DNA of 64,000 bases from Comamonas sp. 26 (GCF_002754475.1 NZ_PEFL01000001.1:744001-808000), one strand, 5' to 3'. Counted from the first letter of the stretch, positions 1 through 8,941 are shown. Notes: generated by a model not told the origin, from the letters alone. Made by a program: numbers and translations.

Positions 1-362
1 CCCACGCCGCGAATGCCCAGCGGCGGATAGCGGGTTGCCGATACCAGGCGCTGTGCCTGCTCTGCGGTATCGACCATGGGCACCAGCAAGGTCTTGGCAC
101 CGATATCCAGCAACTGCTTGATCAGCGCCGTGTCGCCGTGGAGCAGACGCACCACGGGCTGGGTCTTGTGAGCCGCCACGGAATGCAGTGCGGCCAGGGT
201 GGAGTGAAAGTCATTGGGTGCATGTTCGCCGTCAATCAGCAGCCAATCGAAACCCGTGCTGGCGCTGACTTCGGCCATATAGGGGTCGGCCATGGAAAGC
301 CAGAGGCCGATTTGCGGCTGTTGCGCGGCCAGTGCGGCTTTGAAGGGATTGTTTGCGGGCAT
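1..362 (-). CDS. HpcH/HpaI-family aldolase, 3' part missing (window edge)
   Basis: The reverse strand from an ATG at 362 reads [11 protein letters not shown], then [15 protein letters not shown] and [14 protein letters not shown], and stays open to the window edge (about 120 codons seen; the family is about 260 residues). [11 protein letters not shown] is typical of class II, metal-dependent HpaI/GarL aldolases, which split 4-hydroxy-2-oxo acids into pyruvate plus an aldehyde; the Glu in DGEH is a metal ligand in the family. It is the last visible gene of a leftward operon, 42 bases after the hydroxyacid dehydrogenase. With a UxaA/GarD-type dehydratase upstream, a 5-keto-4-deoxy-glucarate or related keto-acid aldolase role is plausible but inferred. 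Confidence 0.85.
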   Translation of the reverse strand, partial: MPANNPFKAALAAQQPQIGLWLSMADPYMAEVSASTGFDWLLIDGEHAPNDFHSTLAALHSVAAHKTQPVVRLLHGDTALIKQLLDIGAKTLLVPMVDTAEQAQRLVSATRYPPLGIRGV

Positions 363-404
363 GTGATCGGTTCGTGGGAGGTGAAGGTCGGGCGCAAAAG
401 CGCC

Positions 405-1361
405 TCAGGCGACCCGGTGGAGGGTGGGGAGTGCGGTGTGGGCCAGATGGTCCACGATGTTTTGCGCAGTCATGGATGCGACCTGCAAGCCTGCATCGCG
501 CGTCACGCCCGCCACATGGGGGGTGAGCAGCACCTGGGCTAGTGCTGCCAGCGGGTGGCTGGTGGGCAGGGGCTCGGTATCGAAGGTGTCCAGGCCGGCG
601 CCGCCGAGCTGGCCGCTGCGCAATGCATCAATGAGTGCGGCCTCGTCCACGACGGGGCCGCGCGCGGTGTTGATGAGCAGGCTGCCGCGCGGCAACAAGG
701 CCAGCTCGCGTGCGCCGATCAGGCCCCGGCTGCGCTCGGTCAGCGGGCAGTGTAGGCTCAGTATGTCGATTTGGGGCAGCAGGCGGTGCAGCTCGGCCTC
801 GGTGGCGAAGCCATCGGCCTGGCCCTGGGGCCGCAGCACCAGCACCTTGGCGCCCAGGGCGCTGGCCAGTTGCGCGGTTGCACGGCCAATGCTGCCGTAG
901 CCGACTATGCCCACCGTGGCGCCGCGGAAGTCACGGCCCTGCCAGGTGCTGCCGGCCCATTCGCCGGCGCGCACCATGCGGTCCAGCTGCGGTAACTGTC
1001 GCGTGAGCGCCAGCATCAGGGCCACGGCATGTTCGGCCACTGCACCAGCATTGGCTCCGGGGGCCACGGCCACGGCAATGCCGCGTGCGCGCGCCGCCTC
1101 CAGGTCCACACTGTCCACGCCGGCACCGTTCTTGGCCACGATGCGCAGCGCCGGCGACGCGGTCAGCACATGGTCGGTGATGGGGGCGGAGCCGCGCAGC
1201 ACGATGGCCTGCGCGCCGGTCTCTGCCAGGCGTGCGACCAATGCGTCTTCAGTAAGGCTGCCGGGCAGAAAATGCAACTGGCCGCCGGCCTGCTGGATGA
1301 TGCGCTGCGCGGGTTCGGCCCAGTGCGACGCGGTGACTAGAACGTGGAAATGTGAGGACAT
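405..1361 (-). CDS. D-isomer-specific 2-hydroxyacid dehydrogenase
   Basis: 318 residues, NAD(P)-dependent 2-hydroxyacid dehydrogenase family (phosphoglycerate dehydrogenase/hydroxypyruvate reductase type). Visible are the nucleotide-binding loop GIVGYGSIGRATAQ near the middle, the catalytic-Arg segment INTARGPVVDE, the Glu-containing DTFDTEPLP region and the catalytic His in LLTPHVAG. The start was set at MSSHFHVLV (1361) rather than the longer open frame to 1424, because the longer version runs into the upstream gene that ends at 1373. It sits between a Bug receptor gene (11-base gap) and the HpaI-type aldolase, so it may reduce the 2-oxo acid or semialdehyde released in the pathway. The substrate cannot be read from the sequence. 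Confidence 0.9.
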   Translation of the reverse strand: MSSHFHVLVTASHWAEPAQRIIQQAGGQLHFLPGSLTEDALVARLAETGAQAIVLRGSAPITDHVLTASPALRIVAKNGAGVDSVDLEAARARGIAVAVAPGANAGAVAEHAVALMLALTRQLPQLDRMVRAGEWAGSTWQGRDFRGATVGIVGYGSIGRATAQLASALGAKVLVLRPQGQADGFATEAELHRLLPQIDILSLHCPLTERSRGLIGARELALLPRGSLLINTARGPVVDEAALIDALRSGQLGGAGLDTFDTEPLPTSHPLAALAQVLLTPHVAGVTRDAGLQVASMTAQNIVDHLAHTALPTLHRVA

Positions 1362-1372
1362 GGTTGCGAAAC

Positions 1373-2374
1373 TCAGTCGATGCGGATGCCCGCTGATTGG
1401 ATGACCTTGCCGTAGCGGCTCCACTCGTCGGTTGTGAATTTGGCCAGCTCCTGAGATGAGCCGGGCCGGGTGCGCACGCCTAGCAGGGCGAATTTCTCCT
1501 GTACCTCGGATTGTTTGAGTACCTGAGTGAGTGAGGTATTCAGGCGCGCCAGCACCTCCTTGCCGGTCTTGGCGGGGGCGTACAGCGCATACCAGGCGTT
1601 TACCTCGAATCCCGGGTAGCCGGCCTCGGCGAAGGTAGGCACGTTCTGCAGCTCGGGCAGACGCGATGCCGAGGCTACCGCCAGCGCGCGCACCTTGCCG
1701 CTCTTGAGCAGCGGCGAGGCGCTGGTCAAGGTGTCCAGAATCATGTCCAGCCGTCCGCCCATCAGGTCCATGGTGTGGGCGTTGCCGCCCTTGTAGGGCA
1801 CGTGGTTGATCTGCAGCTGGGCGCGCTGCTTGAATAGTTCGGCGGCCAGGTGCAAGGGCGAGCCATTACCGGAAGAGCCGTAGTTGAGCTGGCCCGGTTG
1901 CTTGCGTGCAGCTTCCACAAGCGACTTCAGGTTGGCGTAGGGCGAGTCCTGGGCCACGACCAGAACCATGGGCACCACGCCGATCATGCCGATGGGCGCG
2001 AAGTCGGCCACGGCGTCATAGCCGGGGCGGGCGTACAGGTGGGGGCTGACGGCATGGCTGGCCAGCGAGCCCAGCACCAGGGTGTAACCGTCGGCCTGCG
2101 CCTTGGCTGCTGTCGCGGTACCAATGGTCGTGCCCGCACCGGGCCGGTTGTCGATGACCACGGGCTGCTTGAGGTCCTCTCCCATCTTCAGGCCGATGAG
2201 GCGAGCCACTGCATCGTTGGCACCTCCGGCGGGGTAGGGTACGAGCAGCGTGACCGGCTTGGCGGGGTAAGCGCTTTCGGCATGGGCCAGCGGCACGCCC
2301 AGCGGGCTGGCCAGGGCTGCGGCGCACAGCAGCAGGCCACGACGGTTGAGGCGGGAAGTAGTGGAAAAATTCAT
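1373..2374 (-). CDS. Bug-family (TTT) periplasmic solute-binding protein
   Basis: 333 residues. The N-terminus has a twin-arginine-like signal (NRRGLLLCAAALASP, ending PLAHA), followed by the family opening YPAKPVTLLVPYPAGGANDAVARL and the later VVIDNRPGAGTTIGTA loop, which in Bug proteins contacts the carboxylate ligand. These are extracytoplasmic receptors for tripartite tricarboxylate transporters. A good AAGGAG lies 8 bases before the ATG at 2374; the open frame extends further upstream, but that part has no family similarity. No tctA or tctB membrane gene is next to it, so it must work with a transporter encoded elsewhere or as a sensor. Ligand unknown; an organic acid fits the operon. 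Confidence 0.9.
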   Translation of the reverse strand: MNFSTTSRLNRRGLLLCAAALASPLGVPLAHAESAYPAKPVTLLVPYPAGGANDAVARLIGLKMGEDLKQPVVIDNRPGAGTTIGTATAAKAQADGYTLVLGSLASHAVSPHLYARPGYDAVADFAPIGMIGVVPMVLVVAQDSPYANLKSLVEAARKQPGQLNYGSSGNGSPLHLAAELFKQRAQLQINHVPYKGGNAHTMDLMGGRLDMILDTLTSASPLLKSGKVRALAVASASRLPELQNVPTFAEAGYPGFEVNAWYALYAPAKTGKEVLARLNTSLTQVLKQSEVQEKFALLGVRTRPGSSQELAKFTTDEWSRYGKVIQSAGIRID

Positions 2375-2546
2375 GGTGCTTGTCTCCTTTTTTGATTGCT
2401 CTAATGGCATGGGGCGGTGCCCCTGTTTCGCAGAGCCCCGCTCCATGCTGCGGGCCCTGCGTTGGATCTCTTGCTTGGCTGTGGTTTGGGCTTTCTCGTT
2501 GCGTTCAGGTGGGGCGGTCGGGCCGCATCGCTGTGGCCTGTCGGCT

Positions 2547-4022
2547 TTAGGCGTCCAGCCCGCCCTGGCAGACGTATTTGGTGTGCAGGTAGTCGTCCAG
2601 CCCGTGGGTGGAGCCCTCACGGCCGTAGCCAGAATCCTTTACGCCGCCAAACGGTGCGGCCTCGGCGGCCAGCGCGCCTTCGTTGATGCCGACAATGCCG
2701 GTTTCCAGCGCATCGGCCAGACGCCAGATACGGCGTGTGTCGTTGGAATAGAAATAGGCCGCGAGTCCGAACGGGGTGTCGTTGGCTTGGGCGATGACTT
2801 CGGCTTCGTCTGAGAAGCGTGTCAGCGGAGCGACTGGGCCGAAGGTCTCCTCGCAGGCGCAGGCCATGCTGGCGTCTGCGCCTGCCAGTACCGTGGGGGC
2901 AAAGTAGTTGGCACCCAGCGCAGGCAGGCGTGTGCCGCCAGTCAGCACAACAGCACCACGCGCCACGGCATCTTGCACATGGCGCTCAATCTTTTCGACG
3001 GCGCGCGCATTGATCATCGGACCGATCTGCGAGGCCGGATCGCTGGCCGGGCCGACCCTCAGCGCGGACACGCGCGCCACCAGCAGTTCGGCAAAGCGAT
3101 CATGGACTGATTCGTGAACGAACACACGGTTGGGGCAGACGCAGGTCTGGCCGCCGTTGCGGAACTTGGCGGCCATCAGGCCTTCGACGGCGGCTTCAAG
3201 GTCGGCGTCTTCGAACACGATGAAGGGCGCATTGCCGCCAAGCTCCAGGGAGAGCTTCTTGAGTGTGTCGGCCGAGCGGCGTGCCAGGTGCTTGCCCACT
3301 GGCGTCGAGCCGGTGAAGGTGATTTTTCGCACGCGAGAGTCGTCAAGCCAGGCGTCGACCACAGCTGGCGTTTGCTCGCGCGATGCCGTCACGATGTTCA
3401 AGACTCCGGGCGGCACGCCGGCCTCTTGCGCCAGAGCGACCAGCGCCAGCGAGGTCAAAGGCGTGTCTTCTGCGGGCTTGCAGACCACGGTGCAGCCTGC
3501 TGCCAGCGCCGGTGCAATCTTGCGCGCAATCATGGCTGCTGGAAAATTCCAGGGCGTGATGGCGGCGACCACACCCACTGGTTCTCTGAGAGCAAACATG
3601 CGTCGCCCCGGGATCGGTGCTGGAATCACTTCACCATTGGCGCGCGTGGCTTCCTCGGCAAACCATTCGATGTAGCTGGCTGCATAGCTGACTTCGCCGC
3701 GTCCTTCTGCCAGAGGCTTGCCCTGCTCGCGCGAGATCAGTCGTCCCAGGTCTTCCTGATGTTCCATTACTAGGTCGTTCCAGCGCTTGAGAATCTGGGC
3801 GCGCTGCTTGGCCGGTGTCTTGCGCCAAATGGGGAAGGCGGCATGCGCCGCATCGACGGCGCTCCGTGCGGTTGCAGCGTCGGCATCAGGGATGGAGGCG
3901 ATCACGGCGCCGGTGGCCGGGTCGGTTACATCAAAGCGGGGCCCCAAGTCAGGGTTCAGCCATTGGCCGGCGATGAAGTGGCTGCTGCGTTGCAGCTCGG
4001 TGCGTGAGAGAGTCAAAGGCAT
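2547..4022 (-). CDS. NAD(P)-dependent semialdehyde dehydrogenase, GabD-like
   Basis: 491 residues, full length for the aldehyde dehydrogenase superfamily. Seen: TPWNFPAAMIARK, the cofactor loop FTGSTPVGK, ELGGNAPFIVFEDADLE with the general-base Glu, and FRNGGQTCVCPNRV with catalytic Cys294. The second Cys two residues later is typical of succinate-semialdehyde dehydrogenases of the GabD group, as is the C-terminal PFGGVKDSGYGREGSTHGLDDY. It would oxidise succinate, glutarate or a 2-oxoglutarate-type semialdehyde to the acid. The ATG at 4022 is the only sensible start, though the Shine-Dalgarno is weak. It lies inside the leftward acid-catabolism operon, which favours a pathway semialdehyde over GABA breakdown. 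Confidence 0.9.
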   Translation of the reverse strand: MPLTLSRTELQRSSHFIAGQWLNPDLGPRFDVTDPATGAVIASIPDADAATARSAVDAAHAAFPIWRKTPAKQRAQILKRWNDLVMEHQEDLGRLISREQGKPLAEGRGEVSYAASYIEWFAEEATRANGEVIPAPIPGRRMFALREPVGVVAAITPWNFPAAMIARKIAPALAAGCTVVCKPAEDTPLTSLALVALAQEAGVPPGVLNIVTASREQTPAVVDAWLDDSRVRKITFTGSTPVGKHLARRSADTLKKLSLELGGNAPFIVFEDADLEAAVEGLMAAKFRNGGQTCVCPNRVFVHESVHDRFAELLVARVSALRVGPASDPASQIGPMINARAVEKIERHVQDAVARGAVVLTGGTRLPALGANYFAPTVLAGADASMACACEETFGPVAPLTRFSDEAEVIAQANDTPFGLAAYFYSNDTRRIWRLADALETGIVGINEGALAAEAAPFGGVKDSGYGREGSTHGLDDYLHTKYVCQGGLDA

Positions 4023-4062
4023 GACGTAGGGGGGAATTTAAGTAAGAAGGGGAGGCGAAGAA

Positions 4063-5586
4063 TCAACTCACGATGCCCAGATGCCAAGGCACGAACTCGT
4101 GGTCGCCGAGGCCCAGCAACTCGCTCTTGGTCGGTTCGCCAGAGGCATGCCAGAGAATTTGCTCGAATATGCGCTGGCCCAGTTCGGGCACGGACAGCTC
4201 GCCATCGATCACCACGCCGCAGTTGATGTCCATGTCTTCTTCAAGGCGGCGGAACATCGGCGTGTTGCTCGCCAGCTTGATGGTCGGCGCGGGCTTGCTG
4301 CCGAACATGGAGCCGCGCCCGGTGGTAAAGCAGATCAGCTGGGCTCCGCTGGCAATCTGGCCTGTTGCTGCCACGGGGTCGTAGCCGGGTGAATCCATGA
4401 AGACGAAGCCCGCCTGGTCTATGGGCTCGGCATATTCGTACACGGCACGCAGCGGCGTGGTGCCGCCCTTCATGGCCGAGCCCAGCGATTTTTCGAAAAT
4501 ATTGGCCAGACCGCCGGCCTGGTTGCCGTGGCCCACCACGCCGTTGAACTGTGCGTTCTGGCCGGCCGCATAGTGCTCCCACCAGGCCAGGCGATCCAGC
4601 AGTTTTTGTCCGACTTCCGGGGTGGCCGCGCGACGAGTGAGCATGAACTCCACGCCATGGATCTCGGGCGTCTCGGACAGTATGGCGGTGCCGCCGTGGC
4701 GCACCAGCAAGTCCATCGCGGCGCCGAGCGCGGGGTTGGCAGTAATGCCGGAGAAACCATCGGAGCCGCCGCATTCGAGCCCGATTTTCAGATGCTGCGC
4801 GCTGACCCGCGTGCGCTGGGCGGCGTTGGCTTCGGGCAGCATTTCTTCGATGGCACGGATGCCGGCCTCTATTGTCTGGCGCGTACCGCCGACCTCCTGC
4901 ATCACCAGCGTGCGCAGCAGGCGACCGGATTCCAGACTCTGGGAGTCGAGCAGCGCATCGACCTGGTTGCGCTCGCAGCCCAGGCCCACGATGAGCACGC
5001 CGACCAGGTTGGGGTGGCGGGCATAGCCGGCCAGCGTGCGGCGCAGCAGGTCGAAATGCTCGCTGGGCGACGACATGCCGCAGCCGCTGGACTGCGCAAA
5101 GGCGGCTACACCGTCCACATTGGGAAATGCGGCCAGGCGTTCGGGCGTGAAATGCGCCGCAATGCGCTTGATCACCGTGGCCGAGCAGTTCACCGACGAC
5201 AGAATGCCGATGAAGTTGCGCGTGCCGACGCCGCCACCGGCTCGCTCGAAGCCCATGAAGGTCGCGCGTTGCTCCTCTGGGACAAAATCCACAGCACGTA
5301 CGTCCTGGCAAAAAGCCGGGTCGCGGTAGCTGTCCACCAGGGAGAGGTTGTGACTGTGCACATAGTCACCGGCTTGCAGGTCGCGCGCGGCCACGCCGAT
5401 CATGGTGTCGTACTTCAACACGCTTTCACCGGCCGCAATGGCCCGCGCTGCGATCTTGTGGCCGGCGGGAATCTGCGCCCTGGCGCGCACGCCGAATTCG
5501 GCGATCACCTCGCCCAGGGCAATGGCGGTCTTGGCAACCAGTACGTTGTCGTTCGGGTGCAGACGAAGCAGGGAGCTGTGGTTCAT
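4063..5586 (-). CDS. UxaA/GarD-family altronate or galactarate dehydratase
   Basis: 507 residues, the size of full-length UxaA/GarD proteins. An N-terminal SAF-like part (about residues 10-85, NDNVLVAKTAIALGEVIAE) is followed by the large domain with GFERAGGGVGTRNFIGIL, SSGCGMSS, GLGCERNQ, GLECGGSDGFSG and a C-terminal GRGSMFGSKPAPTIKLASN. Several Cys residues sit in these motifs, as expected for this metal-dependent dehydratase family. The reaction removes water from a sugar acid to give a 3-deoxy-2-oxo acid. The start MNHSSLLRLHP at 5586 was preferred to an upstream frame extension. The neighbouring HpaI-type aldolase fits a dehydrate-then-cleave pathway. The substrate (altronate, galactarate or another hydroxy acid) is undetermined. 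Confidence 0.88.
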   Translation of the reverse strand: MNHSSLLRLHPNDNVLVAKTAIALGEVIAEFGVRARAQIPAGHKIAARAIAAGESVLKYDTMIGVAARDLQAGDYVHSHNLSLVDSYRDPAFCQDVRAVDFVPEEQRATFMGFERAGGGVGTRNFIGILSSVNCSATVIKRIAAHFTPERLAAFPNVDGVAAFAQSSGCGMSSPSEHFDLLRRTLAGYARHPNLVGVLIVGLGCERNQVDALLDSQSLESGRLLRTLVMQEVGGTRQTIEAGIRAIEEMLPEANAAQRTRVSAQHLKIGLECGGSDGFSGITANPALGAAMDLLVRHGGTAILSETPEIHGVEFMLTRRAATPEVGQKLLDRLAWWEHYAAGQNAQFNGVVGHGNQAGGLANIFEKSLGSAMKGGTTPLRAVYEYAEPIDQAGFVFMDSPGYDPVAATGQIASGAQLICFTTGRGSMFGSKPAPTIKLASNTPMFRRLEEDMDINCGVVIDGELSVPELGQRIFEQILWHASGEPTKSELLGLGDHEFVPWHLGIVS

Positions 5587-5636
5587 GGGAAAAGTAGGAA
5601 AGCTGCAAGCGGGCGGGACAGGCAATGGCAGGGGGA

Positions 5637-6632
5637 TCAGCCCTTGGCCATCAGCTCCTTGAGATTGAGCTTGCGGATCAGATCGGTCTCTTGCTGGTAG
5701 ACGGCCTGTATGTATTTACGGTAATCAGGGCCGTCCTGGTACATGACCGGAGCGTCGATGCTCTCGGCCACCTTGCGAAACTCCTCGCTGTTGACGGCGT
5801 TGCGGAAGGCATCGCGCAGTCGCTTTTCGACGGCGGCAGGCAAGCCCTTGGGCGCGCCGATGCCGTTGGGTGCTTCCACCACCACGTCAAAACCCAGCTC
5901 CTTGAGTGTGGGTGTGTCCTTGAAGCGTGGCGTGCGCGACTCGCCCCAGGTGGCCAGCAGGCGCATCTTGCCGGCTTCGACATGTGGTGCCCAGGAGGAA
6001 CTGTCGGCCAGCAGGTCGACCTGTCCGCCGAGCACGTCCTGCAAGGCTGCCGAACCGCCCTTGTAGGCGATGGAGTTGAATTTCACGCCAGCGGCCTGTG
6101 CGAACTGCTCCATCCCCACATGGGTGGCACCGCCGATACCGGCATGCGCATAGGTGATGACGCCGGGCTGGGCCTTGGCCTTGGCGACCACGTCGCGCAA
6201 AGACTTGAACGGAGAGTTCGCGGGCACGGCAATGCCGAAGGTCTGACCCGAGGTCCGCGCCAGATAGATGAAGTCCTTGAGCGGATCGAGCTGTACGGTG
6301 CCCAGCTGAGAGAAACGCGTCACGGAGATTGGTATCTGACCGATGGTGTAGCCGTCAGGTCGTGCCGAAGACAGGGCCTTGGAGCCGATCATGCCGGATG
6401 CGCCGGCGCGGTTTTCCAGTGCAATCGGCTGGCCGAGTTCGCGGGCCGCGATCTGGCAGATGACGCGCATGGAGCGATCTGCGGTGCCGCCTGCCGGCCA
6501 GGGACAGATGAAAGTGATGGGGCGCTCAGGGTACTCGGCGGCGAACACGCGTGCCGGTGCCGTAGTCAAGGCAGCTGCGCCTAGGCTGCCAAGTACGAGT
6601 TGGCGCCTGGTCATGGGGCGGGAGGGATTCAT
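5637..6632 (-). CDS. Bug-family (TTT) periplasmic solute-binding protein
   Basis: 331 residues with a Tat-type signal (MTRRQLVLGSLGAAALTTAPARVFA) and the Bug motifs YPERPITFICPWPAGGTADRSMRV and ALENRAGASGMIGSKAL. GGAGACAACG directly precedes the ATG at 6632, supporting the first Met. It is the first gene of the leftward operon, 50 bases before the dehydratase gene and divergent from the LysR gene at 6763, so it is probably the inducible receptor for the pathway substrate. It resembles the Bug protein at 28138 more than the one at 1373 (PAGGxxDRxMR, GGSAALQDVLGGQVDLLADSSSW compared with GDADLQQALLGGHLAAESGASGW). No permease genes are adjacent. Confidence 0.9.
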   Translation of the reverse strand: MNPSRPMTRRQLVLGSLGAAALTTAPARVFAAEYPERPITFICPWPAGGTADRSMRVICQIAARELGQPIALENRAGASGMIGSKALSSARPDGYTIGQIPISVTRFSQLGTVQLDPLKDFIYLARTSGQTFGIAVPANSPFKSLRDVVAKAKAQPGVITYAHAGIGGATHVGMEQFAQAAGVKFNSIAYKGGSAALQDVLGGQVDLLADSSSWAPHVEAGKMRLLATWGESRTPRFKDTPTLKELGFDVVVEAPNGIGAPKGLPAAVEKRLRDAFRNAVNSEEFRKVAESIDAPVMYQDGPDYRKYIQAVYQQETDLIRKLNLKELMAKG

Positions 6633-6670
6633 CGTTGTCTCCGAATCATTGTTTTAGGGTCTGCCCGCGG

Positions 6671-6687
6671 ATTATTCTGAAGATAAT
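6671..6687. promoter_or_regulatory. candidate LysR-type operator (ATTAT-N7-ATAAT)
   Basis: Interrupted dyad ATTAT TCTGAAG ATAAT just upstream of the leftward operon start at 6632. It lies in the 130-base divergent region shared with the LysR gene, where such regulators normally bind. Assigned from symmetry and position only. Confidence 0.4.
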
Positions 6688-6719
6688 GATTGCAATCTAA
6701 TGACATAGCGGACTCGCTT

Positions 6720-6737
6720 CATAACTTAGAGGTTATG
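6720..6737. promoter_or_regulatory. candidate LysR autoregulatory operator (CATAAC-N6-GTTATG)
   Basis: Perfect 6-base inverted repeat CATAAC TTAGAG GTTATG, 25 bases upstream of the LysR start codon at 6763. LysR regulators usually bind interrupted dyads in such divergent regions and repress their own gene. Binding is inferred. Confidence 0.45.
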
Positions 6738-6762
6738 AAACGTCGGATCCTGCCAGCACCCC

Positions 6763-7692
6763 ATGAGCCAGATAGACCGTGTTCTTCGTTCCAACCTGAA
6801 GCTGCGCCACCTGCAATTGCTGGTGGCGCTGGACGAGTTTCGACACCTGGGACGGGTGTCGGAGTTTCTGTCGATCACCCAGCCTGCGGTATCCAAGATG
6901 CTGGTGGAGATCGAAAAGATGTTCGATCTGCAGCTGTTCGTGCGCTCCACCAGAGGCACCGAGCCCACGGCCCATGGAGTCACCGTGGTGCGCTTTGCCC
7001 GCTCGGTGCTTGCCGATTACCAGCGCACGCGCGATGAAATTACGGCGCAGGCCAGCGGCGGCGTGGGCAGGACCAGCGTGGGGGCGATGGTGGTCGCCCT
7101 GCCCAGCCTGCTGATGCCGGCCATTTTGCGGCTCAAGCAGCACTCTCCACTGACGACAGTCATGGTGGAGGAAGGCGACCTCACGCGGCTGCTGCCCAGA
7201 CTGCGTGTAGGAGAGCTGGACTTGATCGTGGGCCGGCTGGAACCCGGCTATGCATCGCCGGATCTGGAAACCGAGTCTCTGTATCCCGAGACCATGTGCA
7301 TTGTGGTGAGCCCCGAGCATCCCTTGGCCAAGACGCCGCAGCCGGACTGGACCGTGCTGGCGCAACTGCCCTGGGTGGTGCCGCCGCCATGGGCTTCATC
7401 CCGCTCCAAGCTGGCCCAGATGTTCTACAAGCACCAGCTGGTGCCGCCGACGGACATCATAGAAACCTCGTCTTTTCTGGTCACGCTATCGAGCATGCAG
7501 CAGCGGCCAGCGATTGGTTTTCTGGCCCGCAGCGTTGCCGAGCATTTCGAGCGCCAGGGCCTGCTGTGCATCCTGAATCTCAAGTTGCCTATCGAGCTGC
7601 CGCATGTGGGCATCATCACGCTGCGAGGACGAGCGAAAACGCCGGCCACTCAGCTGTTGGTGGACAGCCTGCGTGAGACGGCCATGCCTTGA
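6763..7692 (+). CDS. LysR-family transcriptional regulator
   Basis: 309 residues. The N-terminal winged helix-turn-helix reads LKLRHLQLLVALDEFRHLGRVSEFLSITQPAVSKMLVEIEKMFDLQLFVR (written here in family terms as residues about 13-63), with the ITQPAVSK recognition helix. The rest is a periplasmic-binding-like effector domain beginning near GRTSVGAMV. The sequence most resembles the GbpR/Cbl-like sugar- and aromatic-acid-responsive branch. It is transcribed divergently from the sugar-acid operon at 1-6632 and most likely controls it in response to the substrate or an intermediate. No clear Shine-Dalgarno precedes the ATG at 6763, but the HTH begins immediately after this start. Confidence 0.92.
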   Translation: MSQIDRVLRSNLKLRHLQLLVALDEFRHLGRVSEFLSITQPAVSKMLVEIEKMFDLQLFVRSTRGTEPTAHGVTVVRFARSVLADYQRTRDEITAQASGGVGRTSVGAMVVALPSLLMPAILRLKQHSPLTTVMVEEGDLTRLLPRLRVGELDLIVGRLEPGYASPDLETESLYPETMCIVVSPEHPLAKTPQPDWTVLAQLPWVVPPPWASSRSKLAQMFYKHQLVPPTDIIETSSFLVTLSSMQQRPAIGFLARSVAEHFERQGLLCILNLKLPIELPHVGIITLRGRAKTPATQLLVDSLRETAMP

Positions 7693-7746
7693 GTGGATGC
7701 TTGGCTAGGGATGAAAAAGATGTCGCCATCATCGTCAGAGGCTGCG

Positions 7747-7852
7747 AAAAATGCTATAGATAAGTGAGCTTTTAGCGCTTTAATATAATTAATCTCAGCT
7801 AATTTATTAGCCGACATCTATATTTATATAGCGCTATCAGCTCCTTTTTTTG
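7747..7852. repeat. AT-rich intergenic repeat (AGCGCT/AGCTCC family)
   Basis: An AT-rich inverted-repeat region containing TTTTAGCGCTTTAATA and TATAGCGCTATCAGCTCC followed by seven T. It shares the AGCGCT core and the (A)nGGAGCTG edge with intergenic sequences near 17131, 22941, 29220 and 42075. It fills the gap between the LysR and nuclease genes; no coding signal is seen. Confidence 0.5.
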
Positions 7853-7870
7853 ATGGCCTGAGGCGCTGAT

Positions 7871-8899
7871 TCAGGCCCGTTGCGCAGGAATGGACGATAG
7901 CAGCGGCATACCTGTGCGGCGCGTGAATTCTTCGTAGCTAATGGGGGAGACCGTACGGGTCTCGGCACTGTTGGCCTGCCAGTGGACCCAGCTCTTGCCG
8001 GTGCTGGCGTCATAAACCAGCTTGAAGATGTAGTCGGGCACAGCGACCTTGCCAGGGCCAATCGCTGCTGCATTTTTGCTGAAGACGGGGCCGGTGAAAA
8101 CATAGACATCGCCCTTGGCGCGCAGCGCATATTTGCGCGTGGCTTGCTCCACCTGACTCCATGCACCTGCGTTGTGTATTTGGTTTTGCGGAACCATATT
8201 CGCCAGACTAAAGCTTTGCGCCATGGCCTCGGGCGTGCTCATGTCTGCAGCTGGTGCCATGTGGCCGCGCGAGTAGCCGGAATGTTTGTAGTCGTCCAGC
8301 TCTGAACGCTCAGCCCGGGGAAGGCGGGCATCGGCATAGAACTTGTCGGCGCGCTTCAGGCCCTGGCCTTGCTCCAGCAGGCGACGGTTCAGCCGCTGGG
8401 CGACAAAGACTGGCGTCTTGGTCGAGCCGTTGTGCAGCACAGCAAAGCTGCTGAAGCACAGCTCGCGTTCATGCGGGTGAAGTTGCAGAGTCGGGGCCTT
8501 GCCACCGGGAAAGAACTGTGAGCAGTTGGCAAAGCGCGTGGGCTGGCCAGAAGCCGTGACATCGGCCTTCTCCACCTTGCCGCCCACGGAGCTGGTGTGG
8601 CCTGCAGGGGCACTGAGATCTGGCCAGCCGTTTTTGCGAAAGGCGCTGAGAGTCTCATTGAGAGCGCTCAGTGCAGGGATGTTCAGCGTCTGAATATGCA
8701 GCGCAGCCAGCGCCTGATTGAGCAGCTTGTCAGCCGACGAGGCGGGGTCGAAGTTGCAACTGGCAATCTGAAAGCTGGCAAGCGCCGAGGCTCCGGCTGA
8801 CAGCACAAAGCGCTTGATGCGGAAGATGCCGAAGGCAGCAGTTCTGGAAGCAAGGCTGCGCTTGCGCGCAGGCGATTTCTTTTTCTTGGCGGTCGTCAT
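7871..8899 (-). CDS. DNA/RNA non-specific endonuclease (NucA/EndA type), probably exported
   Basis: 342 residues. The C-terminal two thirds carry the beta-beta-alpha metal nuclease signature SRGHMAPAADM (family DRGHxAP, catalytic His kept, the Asp replaced by Ser), then FSLANMVPQNQIHNAGAW with the metal-binding Asn region, and VYVFTGPVF. The enzyme cleaves DNA and RNA without sequence preference. The N-terminus is very basic (KKKKSPARKR) and is followed by a hydrophobic stretch ending QIASC, which matches a lipobox, so export as a lipoprotein is possible. It appears monocistronic between a LysR gene and the XdhC gene, with a hairpin at 8942 behind it. No immunity gene is visible. Confidence 0.88.
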   Translation of the reverse strand: MTTAKKKKSPARKRSLASRTAAFGIFRIKRFVLSAGASALASFQIASCNFDPASSADKLLNQALAALHIQTLNIPALSALNETLSAFRKNGWPDLSAPAGHTSSVGGKVEKADVTASGQPTRFANCSQFFPGGKAPTLQLHPHERELCFSSFAVLHNGSTKTPVFVAQRLNRRLLEQGQGLKRADKFYADARLPRAERSELDDYKHSGYSRGHMAPAADMSTPEAMAQSFSLANMVPQNQIHNAGAWSQVEQATRKYALRAKGDVYVFTGPVFSKNAAAIGPGKVAVPDYIFKLVYDASTGKSWVHWQANSAETRTVSPISYEEFTRRTGMPLLSSIPAQRA

Positions 8900-8941
8900 T
8901 CAGGCGGCAATAGTACGCCGGATGCGTGCTCCAAAAAGCAT

